Under the pieces are notes generated by a model. That model was not told where the DNA came from, did not search any database, and was given only the letters and a program-made list of their open reading frames with translations. This document shows positions 19,383 through 28,502 of a stretch of 64,000 nt of DNA, piece after piece. Position numbers and translations under genes: made by a program. The DNA is from an uncultured Gammaproteobacteria bacterium. Lineage in GTDB: Bacteria; Pseudomonadota; Gammaproteobacteria; HyVt-429. The stretch covers positions 1 to 64,000 of the forward strand of contig CAMYOD010000065.1 in assembly GCA_947259975.1 (NCBI GenBank). The letters are read 5' to 3'. Numbering within the stretch: position 1 is the first letter of the stretch; each line of letters begins with the position of its first letter.

Positions 19383-19979
19383 TTGGCCGCACCAACAATA
19401 AAACTGTATCTTGCCTCAAGCTCACCGCGCCGACGGGAACTCTTGCGTCAGCTTGGCGTTTCCTTCGACGTGGTGCCGACGGATGTGCCAGAAACCGTAT
19501 TGGCAGGGGAGAGTGCCCATGATTACGTATCCCGGGTCGCGCGCGCCAAGGCTATCGCGGCGGCGGCGGCGATTGACAAAGTGCGGCGCCCGGCGCGGCC
19601 CGTGCTGGCGGCGGATACCTGCGTGGTACTGGACGGGCATATCATGGGCAAGCCGCGCAACCGGCGCGATGGCGAGGCGATGCTCGGCCGGTTGGCCGGC
19701 AATACCCACCAGGTTTTGACCGGCGTACATGTGCTCAGCGAAGGCGAACATCATGCCGTGGTCAACACCAACCAGGTAACCTTCGGCGAATTGACGCCCG
19801 CGCAAATCACACGTTATTGGGACACTGGCGAACCGGCAGACAAGGCGGGCGGCTATGCGATTCAGGGGCGCGCCGCGGCCTTCATTTCGCATATCGAGGG
19901 GAGTTATACCGGCATCGTGGGTTTGCCGCTGTTTGAGGTGGTCCGGCTGTTGGGCGAGGTTGGAGTCGAGATACTGTGA
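19383..19979 (+). CDS. maf: Maf family nucleoside triphosphate pyrophosphatase
   Basis: 198 residues, the usual Maf length. The N-terminal LASSSPRRRELLRQLG is the family signature that binds the triphosphate. AADTCVVLDG holds the catalytic acidic residue and DKAGGYAIQG is the C-terminal motif. Maf proteins hydrolyse non-canonical or pyrimidine nucleoside triphosphates (YhdE-type: dTTP/UTP) to the monophosphate. The start is a TTG with a weak ribosome-binding site. No in-frame ATG lies near the N-terminal motif. Its stop overlaps the GTG start of rng, the conserved maf-rng arrangement. Confidence 0.93.
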   Translation: MAAPTIKLYLASSSPRRRELLRQLGVSFDVVPTDVPETVLAGESAHDYVSRVARAKAIAAAAAIDKVRRPARPVLAADTCVVLDGHIMGKPRNRRDGEAMLGRLAGNTHQVLTGVHVLSEGEHHAVVNTNQVTFGELTPAQITRYWDTGEPADKAGGYAIQGRAAAFISHIEGSYTGIVGLPLFEVVRLLGEVGVEIL

Positions 19980-21454
19980 GCGAGGAGATTCTGATTAATG
20001 TGACGCCGCAAGAGACCCGGGTTGCGGTGGTCGAGAATGGGGTACTGCAGGAAGTCTACATCGAGCGCAGCCGCAATCGCGGCATCGTGGGCAACATATA
20101 TAAAGGTAAGGTCGTTCGTGTTCTGCCCGGGATGCAGGCCGCGTTTGTCGATATCGGTCTCGAGCGCACGGCGTTCCTGCATGCCTCCGACGTAATCAGG
20201 CTTCCGGCCATGGAAACGCATGCGACAGCCAACAACAATGGCGGCTGGCCGGCGATTGCGGAATTGCTGTCCGAGGGTCAGGATATCCTCGTGCAGGTGG
20301 TCAAGGATCCACTCGGCAGCAAGGGCGCGCGCCTGACCACCCACATGACGATCCCGGCACGCAATCTCGTCTATTTGCCCTATTCGAAGCATATCGGTGT
20401 CTCGCAGAAGATCGAGGACGATCAGGAACGCGAGCATCTGCGGGAAATTGTGCGCGCGGCGATGGAGCAGGATGAGGCGGGCGGCTATATTATTCGCACC
20501 GCGGCGGAGTCGGTCACCGAACAGGAAATCCAAAGCGACATTCGTTTCCTGCGCAAGACCTGGGGCAAGATTCAGGCGGCGATCGCGAATAATCCCGCAC
20601 CCTCCCTGATACATGAAGATCTGCCGCTGGCCATGCGCATCATGCGCGACCTGGTCACGGAGGCCGTGGAAAAGGTGCGCATCGATTCCCGTGAGGCCTG
20701 CCAGAAGGCGCAGAGTTTCGCCGAAGAGCTGATTCCCGAGGTCGCCGGGGCCATCGATTACTATCCCGGTGAGCGGCCAATCTTCGATCTCTATTCTGTC
20801 GAAGATGAGATCCAGCGTGCCCTGGAGCGTCGTGTGCCGCTCAAGTCGGGGGGAGATCTGGTAATCGATCAAACCGAGGCCATGACCACCGTCGACGTGA
20901 ATACCGGCGGTTTTGTCGGTCGCCGCAACCTGGAGGAGACCCTGTTCAAGACCAACCTGGAAGCGGCCCAGGCCATCGCGCGGCAGCTCCGGCTGCGCGA
21001 TATCGGTGGCATCATCATCATCGACTTCATCGACATGGAGGATGCGGAGCACCGGCGGCAGGTGCTGCGTGCCCTGGAAAAGACCCTCGAACGCGACCGG
21101 GTGAAGTGTTATGTGACCGAGATGTCGCCGCTGGGATTGGTGGAGGTGACTCGCAAGCGAACCCGGGAAAGCCTCGAGCGGCTCTTATGCGAGCCGTGCC
21201 CGGCCTGCGACGGCAAGGGCCTGATCAAGACAGCACAGACCGTGTGCTACGAGGTCTTTCGTGAGATCCTGCGCGAGGCGCGGCAGTTCGAGGCGAAGGA
21301 ATATCTGGTGGTTGCCTCGCAGACGGTGATCGATTTATTGCTAGACGAGGAGGCTGCCAGTCTCGTGAAGTTGCAGGAATTCATCGGCAAGCCGATCCAC
21401 CTGCAGGTCGAGGCCCTGTATCAGCAGGAGCAGTACGACGTCGTGCTGATGTGA
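19976..21454 (+). CDS. rng: Ribonuclease G
   Basis: 492 residues, matching RNase G rather than the longer RNase E. An N-terminal RNase-H-like/S1 part includes RNRGIVGNIYKGKVVRVLPG. The DNase I-like catalytic region has VDVNTGGFVG and IIIIDFIDM with the magnesium-binding aspartates. The zinc-link Cys pair is in CEPCPACDGKG. RNase G matures the 5' end of 16S rRNA and degrades some mRNAs. The GTG start overlaps maf, and yhdP follows downstream as in many Gammaproteobacteria. Confidence 0.95.
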   Translation: MSEEILINVTPQETRVAVVENGVLQEVYIERSRNRGIVGNIYKGKVVRVLPGMQAAFVDIGLERTAFLHASDVIRLPAMETHATANNNGGWPAIAELLSEGQDILVQVVKDPLGSKGARLTTHMTIPARNLVYLPYSKHIGVSQKIEDDQEREHLREIVRAAMEQDEAGGYIIRTAAESVTEQEIQSDIRFLRKTWGKIQAAIANNPAPSLIHEDLPLAMRIMRDLVTEAVEKVRIDSREACQKAQSFAEELIPEVAGAIDYYPGERPIFDLYSVEDEIQRALERRVPLKSGGDLVIDQTEAMTTVDVNTGGFVGRRNLEETLFKTNLEAAQAIARQLRLRDIGGIIIIDFIDMEDAEHRRQVLRALEKTLERDRVKCYVTEMSPLGLVEVTRKRTRESLERLLCEPCPACDGKGLIKTAQTVCYEVFREILREARQFEAKEYLVVASQTVIDLLLDEEAASLVKLQEFIGKPIHLQVEALYQQEQYDVVLM

Positions 21455-21930
21455 GGTAAGTGCAGGTGGGCGCCGCCTAGCAGGCCAACAGCGCGTCGTC
21501 GTTGGCAGTCCCGTTGGAGGTCGTCGGTGCGTCCTGGAGTTCCTCCAGCATCGCCTCGAGCTCGGAAACGACCTGTATCGACATTTCCAGGGTGTCGATC
21601 GAGTCATCCCAGACAGAGTCGTCCCGGCCTTCAATTTTTTGCGCTTCGGTCATCATGGTCACAATCTCCCACGAGAAGAACTACGTGATGTGTCATAGTT
21701 TCAGTGTCGGCCGCGGACGGCCCTTTGTGTAGCGGAGACCGACGAATGCGAGGCCGCGGCGGACAGGCGGTGTCTTGCTGTCCGGTGCCGTGAAAATGTC
21801 ACACTTTCTCGCGCTCAGGCGTTAAATATTTGACGCGGCGAGACCCCAAATCGGCAAGTCGTTATAATGAGCGAAAGCCTCCCAGGGGGCCGTCGGACCC
21901 CGGGTTTTCGCCTGTTTCAGGACCGTATCT
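21455..21930. other. rng-yhdP intergenic region
   Basis: Apart from the small minus-strand frame, this stretch holds a TATAAT box at 21,863-21,868 that could serve yhdP, with only a poor -35 match (GAGACC, 17 bases upstream). A better TTGACG at 21,830-21,835 is too far away (27 bases). No terminator or RNA gene is evident. Confidence 0.4.
21477..21662 (-). CDS. Small acidic hypothetical protein
   Basis: A 61-residue reading frame rich in Asp/Glu and Ser/Thr with a predicted central helix (TLEMSIQVVSELEAMLEELQ). The ATG at 21,662 has a GGGAG ribosome-binding site about ten bases upstream on the minus strand. The frame lies in the otherwise empty rng-yhdP gap and runs toward the end of rng. 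There is no signal peptide and no recognised family. It ends in Ala-Cys. The good start context and protein-like composition favour a real gene, but there is no homology evidence. Confidence 0.5.
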   Translation of the reverse strand: MTMMTEAQKIEGRDDSVWDDSIDTLEMSIQVVSELEAMLEELQDAPTTSNGTANDDALLAC

Positions 21931-24900
21931 TTGAAGATCGTCCGCGCAAAATTTCGCGACTTTCTCGCGCATCCCTTCACCCATGCGGCGCGACCCTATG
22001 TAGGTGCAACCGGACGTTGGGCCTGGTATCTGGCGGTGACCCTGCTGGTGCTGCTAACGGTCGCGGTGATCATACTGCGGTTTTATTTCCCCACGCTTGG
22101 TGAGCGCAAATCCGATATCGAGGCATTCTTGAGCGATCGGGCCGGGCGCACTGTGCATATCGCGCAACTCGATACGTCATGGGAAGGCCTCTACCCGACC
22201 CTGCGTGTGCAAGGTGTCTCCATGCAGGCGGAGGACGGTGTCAAGATCCCCATCGAGTTCAGGGAGCTGCGCGCACGCATCGGCCTTGCCTCCCTTGCGC
22301 GAGGTCAGCTGGTATTGCGGGAACTCACGGTGGTGAATCCGGTGCTACGCGTCACGCGTCTGGCGGACGGCAAGTTCAAGATCGTCGGCCCGGCGCCGGT
22401 CGGCTCTGCCGAGGGTAATGGCGGCGCCTTGTTCGTGCAGTGGCTGCTGCGACAGCAGGAGATTCGTGTCGACGGCGGTATGTTGCACTGGACGGACAGG
22501 ATGCTCGACGAACCGACCCTGAAGGTCTCGGGCATACACCTGAATCTGGTCAACGCCCGCGGCCACCATCGATTCAGCGGCACCGCCACACTGCCGGAAC
22601 GTATGGTCAAGAATGTTTCCGTCGCCGCGGAGTTTGAAGATGAGCGGCTTGCCGACGAGGAATGGCGCGGTAGCGTTTATTTGAATCTGGTTGACCTGGA
22701 CGTCGGCGAGTTGCCCGGAGTCCTGCGTGCACACATGCCCGAGAATATTTCCGCCCGGCTGGATACCCAGATATGGACCGAGTGGGACGGAACCCATCTG
22801 GTAAACGCCGAGGGTTTCGTCGGGGCCACTGGAGTGAAAGTCCCGTTGCCGGGGCTCGAAGTACCACTGGAAGTCGAGAGCCTCAAAGGCGACGTGGATT
22901 GGAAATGGGATCAAAGTGGCTGGCGGATTCAAGTGGATAACCTGTCAACCTGGTGGCAGGGCGAACCCTGGCGGGTAGGTCATTTTCATCTGGATGTCGA
23001 GGACGCAGGCCAGGACATGCGCCTCAGTGTGGGCCGTATTCATCTGGGCCAGGTGTCGCGTTTACTCGCGTCGCTGGAACATGAGAACAAATCTCTGACG
23101 GTGTTACGTACCTTGAATCCGACCGGCGAGGTGCGCGACCTCATGGTTTCGCTGCACGGCGAACCGCGCAGGCCGGGGCAGCTGAAAGTCAAGGCGGAGC
23201 TTGCCGACATCACCGTCGCGCCCTATCGCAAGTTTCCCGGCGTCAGTGGTTTTAGCGGGACGATCTCGGCAACCGAAAAGTCGGGCACGTTGGATGTGGC
23301 GACCCGCAATGCAACCGTGGAATTCCCCCGGTTGTTCGATGCGCCGTTGCCCGTATCCCAGGCCACGGGCCGTATCGCCTGGGGACGCGATGGCGATCGC
23401 TGGATTTTCAGCGGCCGTGGCCTGCGGCTGGGGAATGAGGATGCTCACGGCTTCGGCGATGTGGATGTTGAGGTGCCCGTCGACCGGTCCCTGTCACCGT
23501 TTTTGCAGTTAAGGGTGGACTTTCGTGATGGTAACGGGCGCCAGATGGGGCGCTATCTGCCGGTCAAGCGCATGCCGGAAAAGACCGTGGCCTGGTTGAG
23601 GCGCGCGATACTCGACGGGCGTATCACCGGTGGATTTATTTTCTACGAAGGCAAGGTGCGTGAATTTCCTTTCGACGAGCAGCCCGGGCGTTTCGAGGTT
23701 GTGGCGCACGTCACCGATGCCGTGGTCGATTATGCACCCAAATGGCCCCGTATCGAACACGCAGAGGGCGACCTGCTGTTCGATAAGACCGAGATGCTCA
23801 TCACCGTCCAGCGCGGACGCATGCACGGTCTGGATATCGATTCGGCGACGGTGCAAATCGAAAATCTGCGTGACCCGGCCAAGGTACTCAACGTTCAGGG
23901 CAAGCTTACCGGTCCGTTCGATGAAGCCGTGCACTTCCTGCAGGAAGGCCCCCTGTTCGGGGCGAAAAAATTCTCCACACTCGATTTCAGCGGCCGCGGC
24001 CAAGGCCTGTTGGAGCTGATTATCGATCTGCCCTTGCGCGATCCGAAGGCGGTGCAGGTTTCCGGGCACTATGACTTCGCCGACTCCACCCTGGTTCTGT
24101 CCAACGGCGTGACGGTGAGCGATTTGCGTGGGACGCTGGAGTTCACCGAATCGAGCGTCAGTGGCGCGCCCATCTCGGCGCGCCTGCTCGGGGGCGATAC
24201 CGAACTCGTGGTTTCGACGCCGGTCCCCGGCCGCAGTCCGGAGATACTCATTCAGGGTCAGGGGCGCGCCCAGGCCAAGGCGCTGGATCAGCTGCTGGAT
24301 AAGGGTATCGTCGCAAGTCTCAGCGGCAGTACGCCCTGGCAGGCGGCGTTGAAGCTCCGTAAGGGGTCGGCACATCTTCACGTCGACTCAAAACTGGTGG
24401 GTATGGCATCGCAGTTACCGGCACCACTCGACAAACCCGCCGACATTCCCATGGCGCTGTCCGTGGATTCCACCTACCGCGGCGCCGATAACCAATTGCT
24501 CGAATTCAGGATTGGCAAGCGCATGAATGCGAAGATGCGTCTGCGCAAGGCCGGCGCCGGCCGTGTCGTGGATCGCGGCGAGCTTGTCATCGGCACGGGT
24601 GCGGCGGAGCTGCCCGAATCCCCGGGGCTTGGCTTGACGGTACGGGTGCCGCGGCTGGACCTGGATGCGTGGCTCGAACATTGGCAGAGCCGGGATGATG
24701 CGGGGGGTGGCGTGCGCGAGGATCTCCTGCGCGTGCGCGGCAACGTCGGCACCGTCGAGTTTCTCGATCGCGAATTTGCGCAGGTGCAGCTGCGTGCCGA
24801 GCGGGCGCCCGCGACGCGCTGGCAAGGAAGAATCCTGGCGGATCGTGTCGCGGGACAGATGAATCTATTCTGGGATGGTGGCGTCAAGAAAGTGGTTTTG

Positions 24901-25806
24901 GATCTGGATCACCTGCATTGGAAACCCCTCAAGGAGACGCGTGGCGAGCCGACCCAGCCGGCGAAAATTCCAGCTTTGTCTATACGCGCCAAGGCGTTTC
25001 GCTATGACGACATCGACCTGGGCCGCCTCGAGCTGGTCACGTCGCCGGCCGACGATGGCATGGAAGTCCAACGACTGCGCCTCATCAAGCCGCATATGGA
25101 CCTGAAGGCACAGGGCCGCTGGTCGGAGGTCAACGGAAAGCAGCAGTCGCGGTATGCCCTGGAACTGGAGAGCACGGATCTCGGCGAGACCTTTTCCGGC
25201 CTGGGGTTTCCGGACCAGATCGAGGACGGCGAGGGACGCCTTGAGGCCAGGTTCAGTTGGGCGGGTGGTGCCAGCGATTTTTCCCTTGCTGCAGTCTCCG
25301 CTGAACTCGGTGTGCATATGAAACGCGGGCGTTTTGTGAGCGTCGATCCGGGCGCTGGGCGATTCCTTGGCTTGGTCAACATTGACGCATTGGCTCGCCG
25401 CCTCACGCTTGATTTCACCGACATCTTTTCCAAGGGCTTCGCATTCGACCGCATCGATGGCGCGCTGAAATTGAGTCGCGGTGATCTACAGAGCGACGGC
25501 ATTCAGCTGCATGGGCCGGCGGCAAATATCTTTATTCAGGGCCGCGCCGGCGTCGTGGCGCAGAATTATGACCTCGATCTGACGGTGATGCCCCAGGTGG
25601 GCGGCAGTCTGCCGGTGGTCGGCGGGCTCATCAGCTCTCCCGCCGCCGGTGCCGCCATCTTCCTGGTACAGAAGATCTTTAAAAAGCAGCTTGCAGGGAT
25701 CGTGCAGTACCGCTATACCGTCAAGGGTCCCTGGGATCAGCCCGATATTGAGCGGACCGGTGCGCCGCCGACTGAAGAGGCGGCAACCGCCGCGACCGAT
25801 GAATAG
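21931..25806 (+). CDS. yhdP: YhdP-family AsmA-like envelope lipid-transport protein
   Basis: 1,291 residues, the size of YhdP. One N-terminal membrane helix (YLAVTLLVLLTVAVIILRFY, about 31-50) is followed by a very long beta-rich periplasmic region with DUF3971-like and AsmA-type C-terminal parts (NYDLDLTVMPQVGGSLP; ISSPAAGAAIFLVQKIFKK). In E. coli, YhdP, TamB and YdbH bridge the periplasm and carry phospholipids to the outer membrane. The start is a TTG with an AGGA about eight bases upstream. No ATG lies before the membrane helix in this frame. Position between rng and a nitrilase gene is the conserved order. Confidence 0.9.
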   Translation: MKIVRAKFRDFLAHPFTHAARPYVGATGRWAWYLAVTLLVLLTVAVIILRFYFPTLGERKSDIEAFLSDRAGRTVHIAQLDTSWEGLYPTLRVQGVSMQAEDGVKIPIEFRELRARIGLASLARGQLVLRELTVVNPVLRVTRLADGKFKIVGPAPVGSAEGNGGALFVQWLLRQQEIRVDGGMLHWTDRMLDEPTLKVSGIHLNLVNARGHHRFSGTATLPERMVKNVSVAAEFEDERLADEEWRGSVYLNLVDLDVGELPGVLRAHMPENISARLDTQIWTEWDGTHLVNAEGFVGATGVKVPLPGLEVPLEVESLKGDVDWKWDQSGWRIQVDNLSTWWQGEPWRVGHFHLDVEDAGQDMRLSVGRIHLGQVSRLLASLEHENKSLTVLRTLNPTGEVRDLMVSLHGEPRRPGQLKVKAELADITVAPYRKFPGVSGFSGTISATEKSGTLDVATRNATVEFPRLFDAPLPVSQATGRIAWGRDGDRWIFSGRGLRLGNEDAHGFGDVDVEVPVDRSLSPFLQLRVDFRDGNGRQMGRYLPVKRMPEKTVAWLRRAILDGRITGGFIFYEGKVREFPFDEQPGRFEVVAHVTDAVVDYAPKWPRIEHAEGDLLFDKTEMLITVQRGRMHGLDIDSATVQIENLRDPAKVLNVQGKLTGPFDEAVHFLQEGPLFGAKKFSTLDFSGRGQGLLELIIDLPLRDPKAVQVSGHYDFADSTLVLSNGVTVSDLRGTLEFTESSVSGAPISARLLGGDTELVVSTPVPGRSPEILIQGQGRAQAKALDQLLDKGIVASLSGSTPWQAALKLRKGSAHLHVDSKLVGMASQLPAPLDKPADIPMALSVDSTYRGADNQLLEFRIGKRMNAKMRLRKAGAGRVVDRGELVIGTGAAELPESPGLGLTVRVPRLDLDAWLEHWQSRDDAGGGVREDLLRVRGNVGTVEFLDREFAQVQLRAERAPATRWQGRILADRVAGQMNLFWDGGVKKVVLDLDHLHWKPLKETRGEPTQPAKIPALSIRAKAFRYDDIDLGRLELVTSPADDGMEVQRLRLIKPHMDLKAQGRWSEVNGKQQSRYALELESTDLGETFSGLGFPDQIEDGEGRLEARFSWAGGASDFSLAAVSAELGVHMKRGRFVSVDPGAGRFLGLVNIDALARRLTLDFTDIFSKGFAFDRIDGALKLSRGDLQSDGIQLHGPAANIFIQGRAGVVAQNYDLDLTVMPQVGGSLPVVGGLISSPAAGAAIFLVQKIFKKQLAGIVQYRYTVKGPWDQPDIERTGAPPTEEAATAATDE

Positions 25807-25813
25807 GAGTCCG

Positions 25814-26164
25814 ATGTTTCCCGCACGTTGCAGGCGTTGGTTGTTCGCCGCCATGCTCGTCTCCGGTCCGCTGCAGGCGGCACCGGCGGTGCTGCCGGCG
25901 GACGCCTGGGCGGCCGTGGTCGAGGCCGGACAGTCGCTGGTGACGTTGGCGCCGTTACGCGAGGTCATGCAGCGCTTCGAGGCGCAGGCCGGCAGCCGCA
26001 TTTTGATTCGTTATCCGGGCGGTGATGTGGGCAGTGCGTGGGCGAACGATGTCAGGGACGGCCTGGTTGCGCTTGGCGTGGCGTCGGCGCGTATCGACCT
26101 GGAGCCCGGTTCCGGCAGTCCGACTATCATATTGATCGACGTCATTTCCGGCACTTACCCATGA
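25814..26164 (+). CDS. Small exported protein of unknown function
   Basis: 116 residues. The N-terminus (RRWLFAAMLVSGPLQAAPA) looks like a cleavable signal peptide. The mature part has an alpha/beta pattern (LREVMQRFEAQAGSRILIRY, then DGLVALGVASARIDLEPGSG) resembling a small OmpA-like or BON-like fold, but no family can be named. The ATG at 25,814 follows AGGAG. The stop overlaps the ATG of the nitrilase gene, so the two are likely translationally coupled and co-transcribed with yhdP. Confidence 0.7.
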   Translation: MFPARCRRWLFAAMLVSGPLQAAPAVLPADAWAAVVEAGQSLVTLAPLREVMQRFEAQAGSRILIRYPGGDVGSAWANDVRDGLVALGVASARIDLEPGSGSPTIILIDVISGTYP

Positions 26165-26967
26165 GCCGCGTCGCTGCGGTGCAGATGACGTCCGGCACGG
26201 ACGTCGCCACCAATCTACGTGACGCCGGCCGTCTCGTCGCCGAGGCGGCAGCCACCGGGGCGCAATTGGTGGTCCTGCCGGAGAATTTCGCCGCCATGCC
26301 GGAACACGAGAACGATCGTCTGGCGCTGGCTGAGACAGCCGTTGTGGGACCCATTCAGGATACCTTGTCGGCGCTTGCGCGGCGGCACCAGATTTGGCTG
26401 GTGGCCGGCACCATGGCGCTGCGGGAGCGTGATTCGGATCGAGTGCGCAGTGCCTGCCTGGTTTTTGACACGCAGGGGACGCAGGCGGCGCGATACGATA
26501 AAATCCACTTGTTCGACGTGAGTCTCGGTGACAATGAACACTACCGTGAGTCCGCAACGATCGAGCCAGGGACACAGGCCACCGTCGTAGATACGCCGCT
26601 GGGGCGTATCGGCCTCGCGGTCTGTTACGATCTGCGGTTTCCAGAGCTATTTCGTCACATGCTCGACCAGGGTGCGGAGATCTTTACCGTGCCATCCGCA
26701 TTTACTGCAACGACAGGCCGTGCCCATTGGGACGTTCTGGTGCGTGCCCGGGCGATTGAAAATCTAGCCTATGTCGTCGCCGCCGGGCAGTCGGGTCAGC
26801 ACGCCAACGGGCGCAGTACCCATGGTAACTCAATGGTGGTCGATCCCTGGGGCGTGCCGCTTGCGCGCCGCGAACAGGGCCCTGGTATCGTGACGGCGGA
26901 AGTCGACCGGGCCCGTCTGGCGCAGATCCGCCGTAAGCTGCCCAGCATTGAACATCGGCGTTTGTGA
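26161..26967 (+). CDS. Nitrilase-superfamily amidase (Nit1/YbeM-like, probable deaminated-glutathione amidase)
   Basis: 268 residues with the nitrilase catalytic triad: Glu in VVLPENFAAMP, Lys in YDKIHLFDV, and Cys in AVCYDLRFPELF. The KIHLFDV and CYDLRFPE motifs match the Nit1 branch, whose known members remove the side-product deaminated glutathione. The ATG overlaps the stop of the upstream gene by four bases. Placement between yhdP and tldD is the common gammaproteobacterial order. Substrate assignment is by family only. Confidence 0.9.
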   Translation: MSRVAAVQMTSGTDVATNLRDAGRLVAEAAATGAQLVVLPENFAAMPEHENDRLALAETAVVGPIQDTLSALARRHQIWLVAGTMALRERDSDRVRSACLVFDTQGTQAARYDKIHLFDVSLGDNEHYRESATIEPGTQATVVDTPLGRIGLAVCYDLRFPELFRHMLDQGAEIFTVPSAFTATTGRAHWDVLVRARAIENLAYVVAAGQSGQHANGRSTHGNSMVVDPWGVPLARREQGPGIVTAEVDRARLAQIRRKLPSIEHRRL

Positions 26968-27020
26968 ACGTAAGAAATTTTCTGGCTTCATCCTGCGATA
27001 GTGATGTGTGGAATTGCTAA

Positions 27021-28466
27021 ATGACCAATATGCTCGAACAAGTTCGTAAATCGTTGCTTGAGCCGGCGGGAATCGGTGACAGTGAGCTCGGCAAACTCAT
27101 GGCCGAGGTGATGCGCAATCGGGTCGACTACGCTGACCTGTACTTTCAGCATGCGCGCCACGAGTCATGGTTCCTCGAAGAGGGCCGGGTCAAGTCGGGC
27201 AGTCATAACATCGAACAGGGCGTCGGCGTACGCGCCGTGAGTGGAGAGAAGACCGGTTTCGCCTACTCGGACGAATTTTTATTGCCCGCGCTGACGGATG
27301 CCGCGACGACGGCGCGGGCGATCGCACAGTCGGGCGGCAGCGGCGGAATGCACATTCAGTGGCATGGCGGCGAGCGGCGTGATCTCTACCGGCCGTTGGA
27401 TCCCCTGGCGTCGCTGGCGGACGAGGCCAAGGTGCAATTGCTCGAGCGGGTCGAGGCCGAAGCACGGCGCCAGGACCCGCGGGTGACCGAGGTCATTGCC
27501 AGCCTCGCCGGCGTCGGTGAGCAGATCATGGTGGTGCGCAGCGACGGTGTGCTGGCGGCCGACGTGCGTCCGCTGGTACGCCTCAACGTCACGGTATTGG
27601 TCGAGCAGGACGGACGCCGCGAACGCGGTTCCGCCGGTGGCGGCGGGCGCACAGGTTATGAATATTTCCTCGACGAAGACCGGGCGCTCGAGTACGCGCG
27701 CGAGGCGGTGCGCCAGGCGCTGGTCAATCTCGAGGCGGTGGACCCGCCGGCCGGGACCCTGCAGGTCGTGCTCGGACCCGGTTGGCCCGGAATCCTGTTG
27801 CACGAAGCGATCGGCCACGGCCTCGAGGGCGATTTCAATCGCAAGGGCACCTCTGCATTCAGTGGACGCATCGGTGAGAAGGTCGCCTCGGAGCAGTGTA
27901 CGGTGGTCGATGACGGCACCGTGGCGGCGCGGCGTGGATCGCTGAATATCGATGACGAAGGGACACCGACACAGAAGACCGTCCTCATCGAGGACGGTAT
28001 TCTCAAAGGCTATTTGCAGGACACGCTGAATGCACGTCTGATGGGGGTAGCGTCCACCGGCAACGGTCGTCGCGAGTCGTATTCGCACCTGCCCATGCCG
28101 CGCATGACCAACACCTACATGCAGGCCGGCGCCTATGATCCCGAGGAGATCATCAGCTCGGTCGCCAATGGGCTGTACGCGGTCAATTTCGGCGGCGGCC
28201 AGGTGGACATCACCTCGGGCAAGTTTGTCTTTTCCGCCAGCGAGGCCTATCTCATCGAGAACGGTAAGATCACTCAGCCGGTAAAAGGCGCGACGTTGAT
28301 TGGCAGCGGGCCCGAGGTCCTGACCCGGGTCGCCATGGTCGGCAACGACCTGAAGCTGGACACCGGAGTCGGCACCTGCGGCAAGGAGGGACAGAGTGTG
28401 CCGGTCGGAGTCGGGCAGCCAACCTTACGCATCGATGGGCTTACGGTGGGCGGCACCCAGGTCTAG
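27021..28466 (+). CDS. tldD: Metalloprotease subunit TldD
   Basis: 481 residues, normal for TldD. The zinc motif [11 protein letters not shown] and the following RKGTSAFSG are intact. C-terminal [19 protein letters not shown] is typical. TldD carries the active site of the TldD/TldE heterodimer, which degrades unfolded peptides and matures some peptides such as microcin B17. The partner gene follows 36 bases downstream. Confidence 0.96.
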   Translation: MTNMLEQVRKSLLEPAGIGDSELGKLMAEVMRNRVDYADLYFQHARHESWFLEEGRVKSGSHNIEQGVGVRAVSGEKTGFAYSDEFLLPALTDAATTARAIAQSGGSGGMHIQWHGGERRDLYRPLDPLASLADEAKVQLLERVEAEARRQDPRVTEVIASLAGVGEQIMVVRSDGVLAADVRPLVRLNVTVLVEQDGRRERGSAGGGGRTGYEYFLDEDRALEYAREAVRQALVNLEAVDPPAGTLQVVLGPGWPGILLHEAIGHGLEGDFNRKGTSAFSGRIGEKVASEQCTVVDDGTVAARRGSLNIDDEGTPTQKTVLIEDGILKGYLQDTLNARLMGVASTGNGRRESYSHLPMPRMTNTYMQAGAYDPEEIISSVANGLYAVNFGGGQVDITSGKFVFSASEAYLIENGKITQPVKGATLIGSGPEVLTRVAMVGNDLKLDTGVGTCGKEGQSVPVGVGQPTLRIDGLTVGGTQV

Positions 28467-28502
28467 GGTGCAAGCGAACGAAATCAAATCTGGAAGTCTT
28501 TT

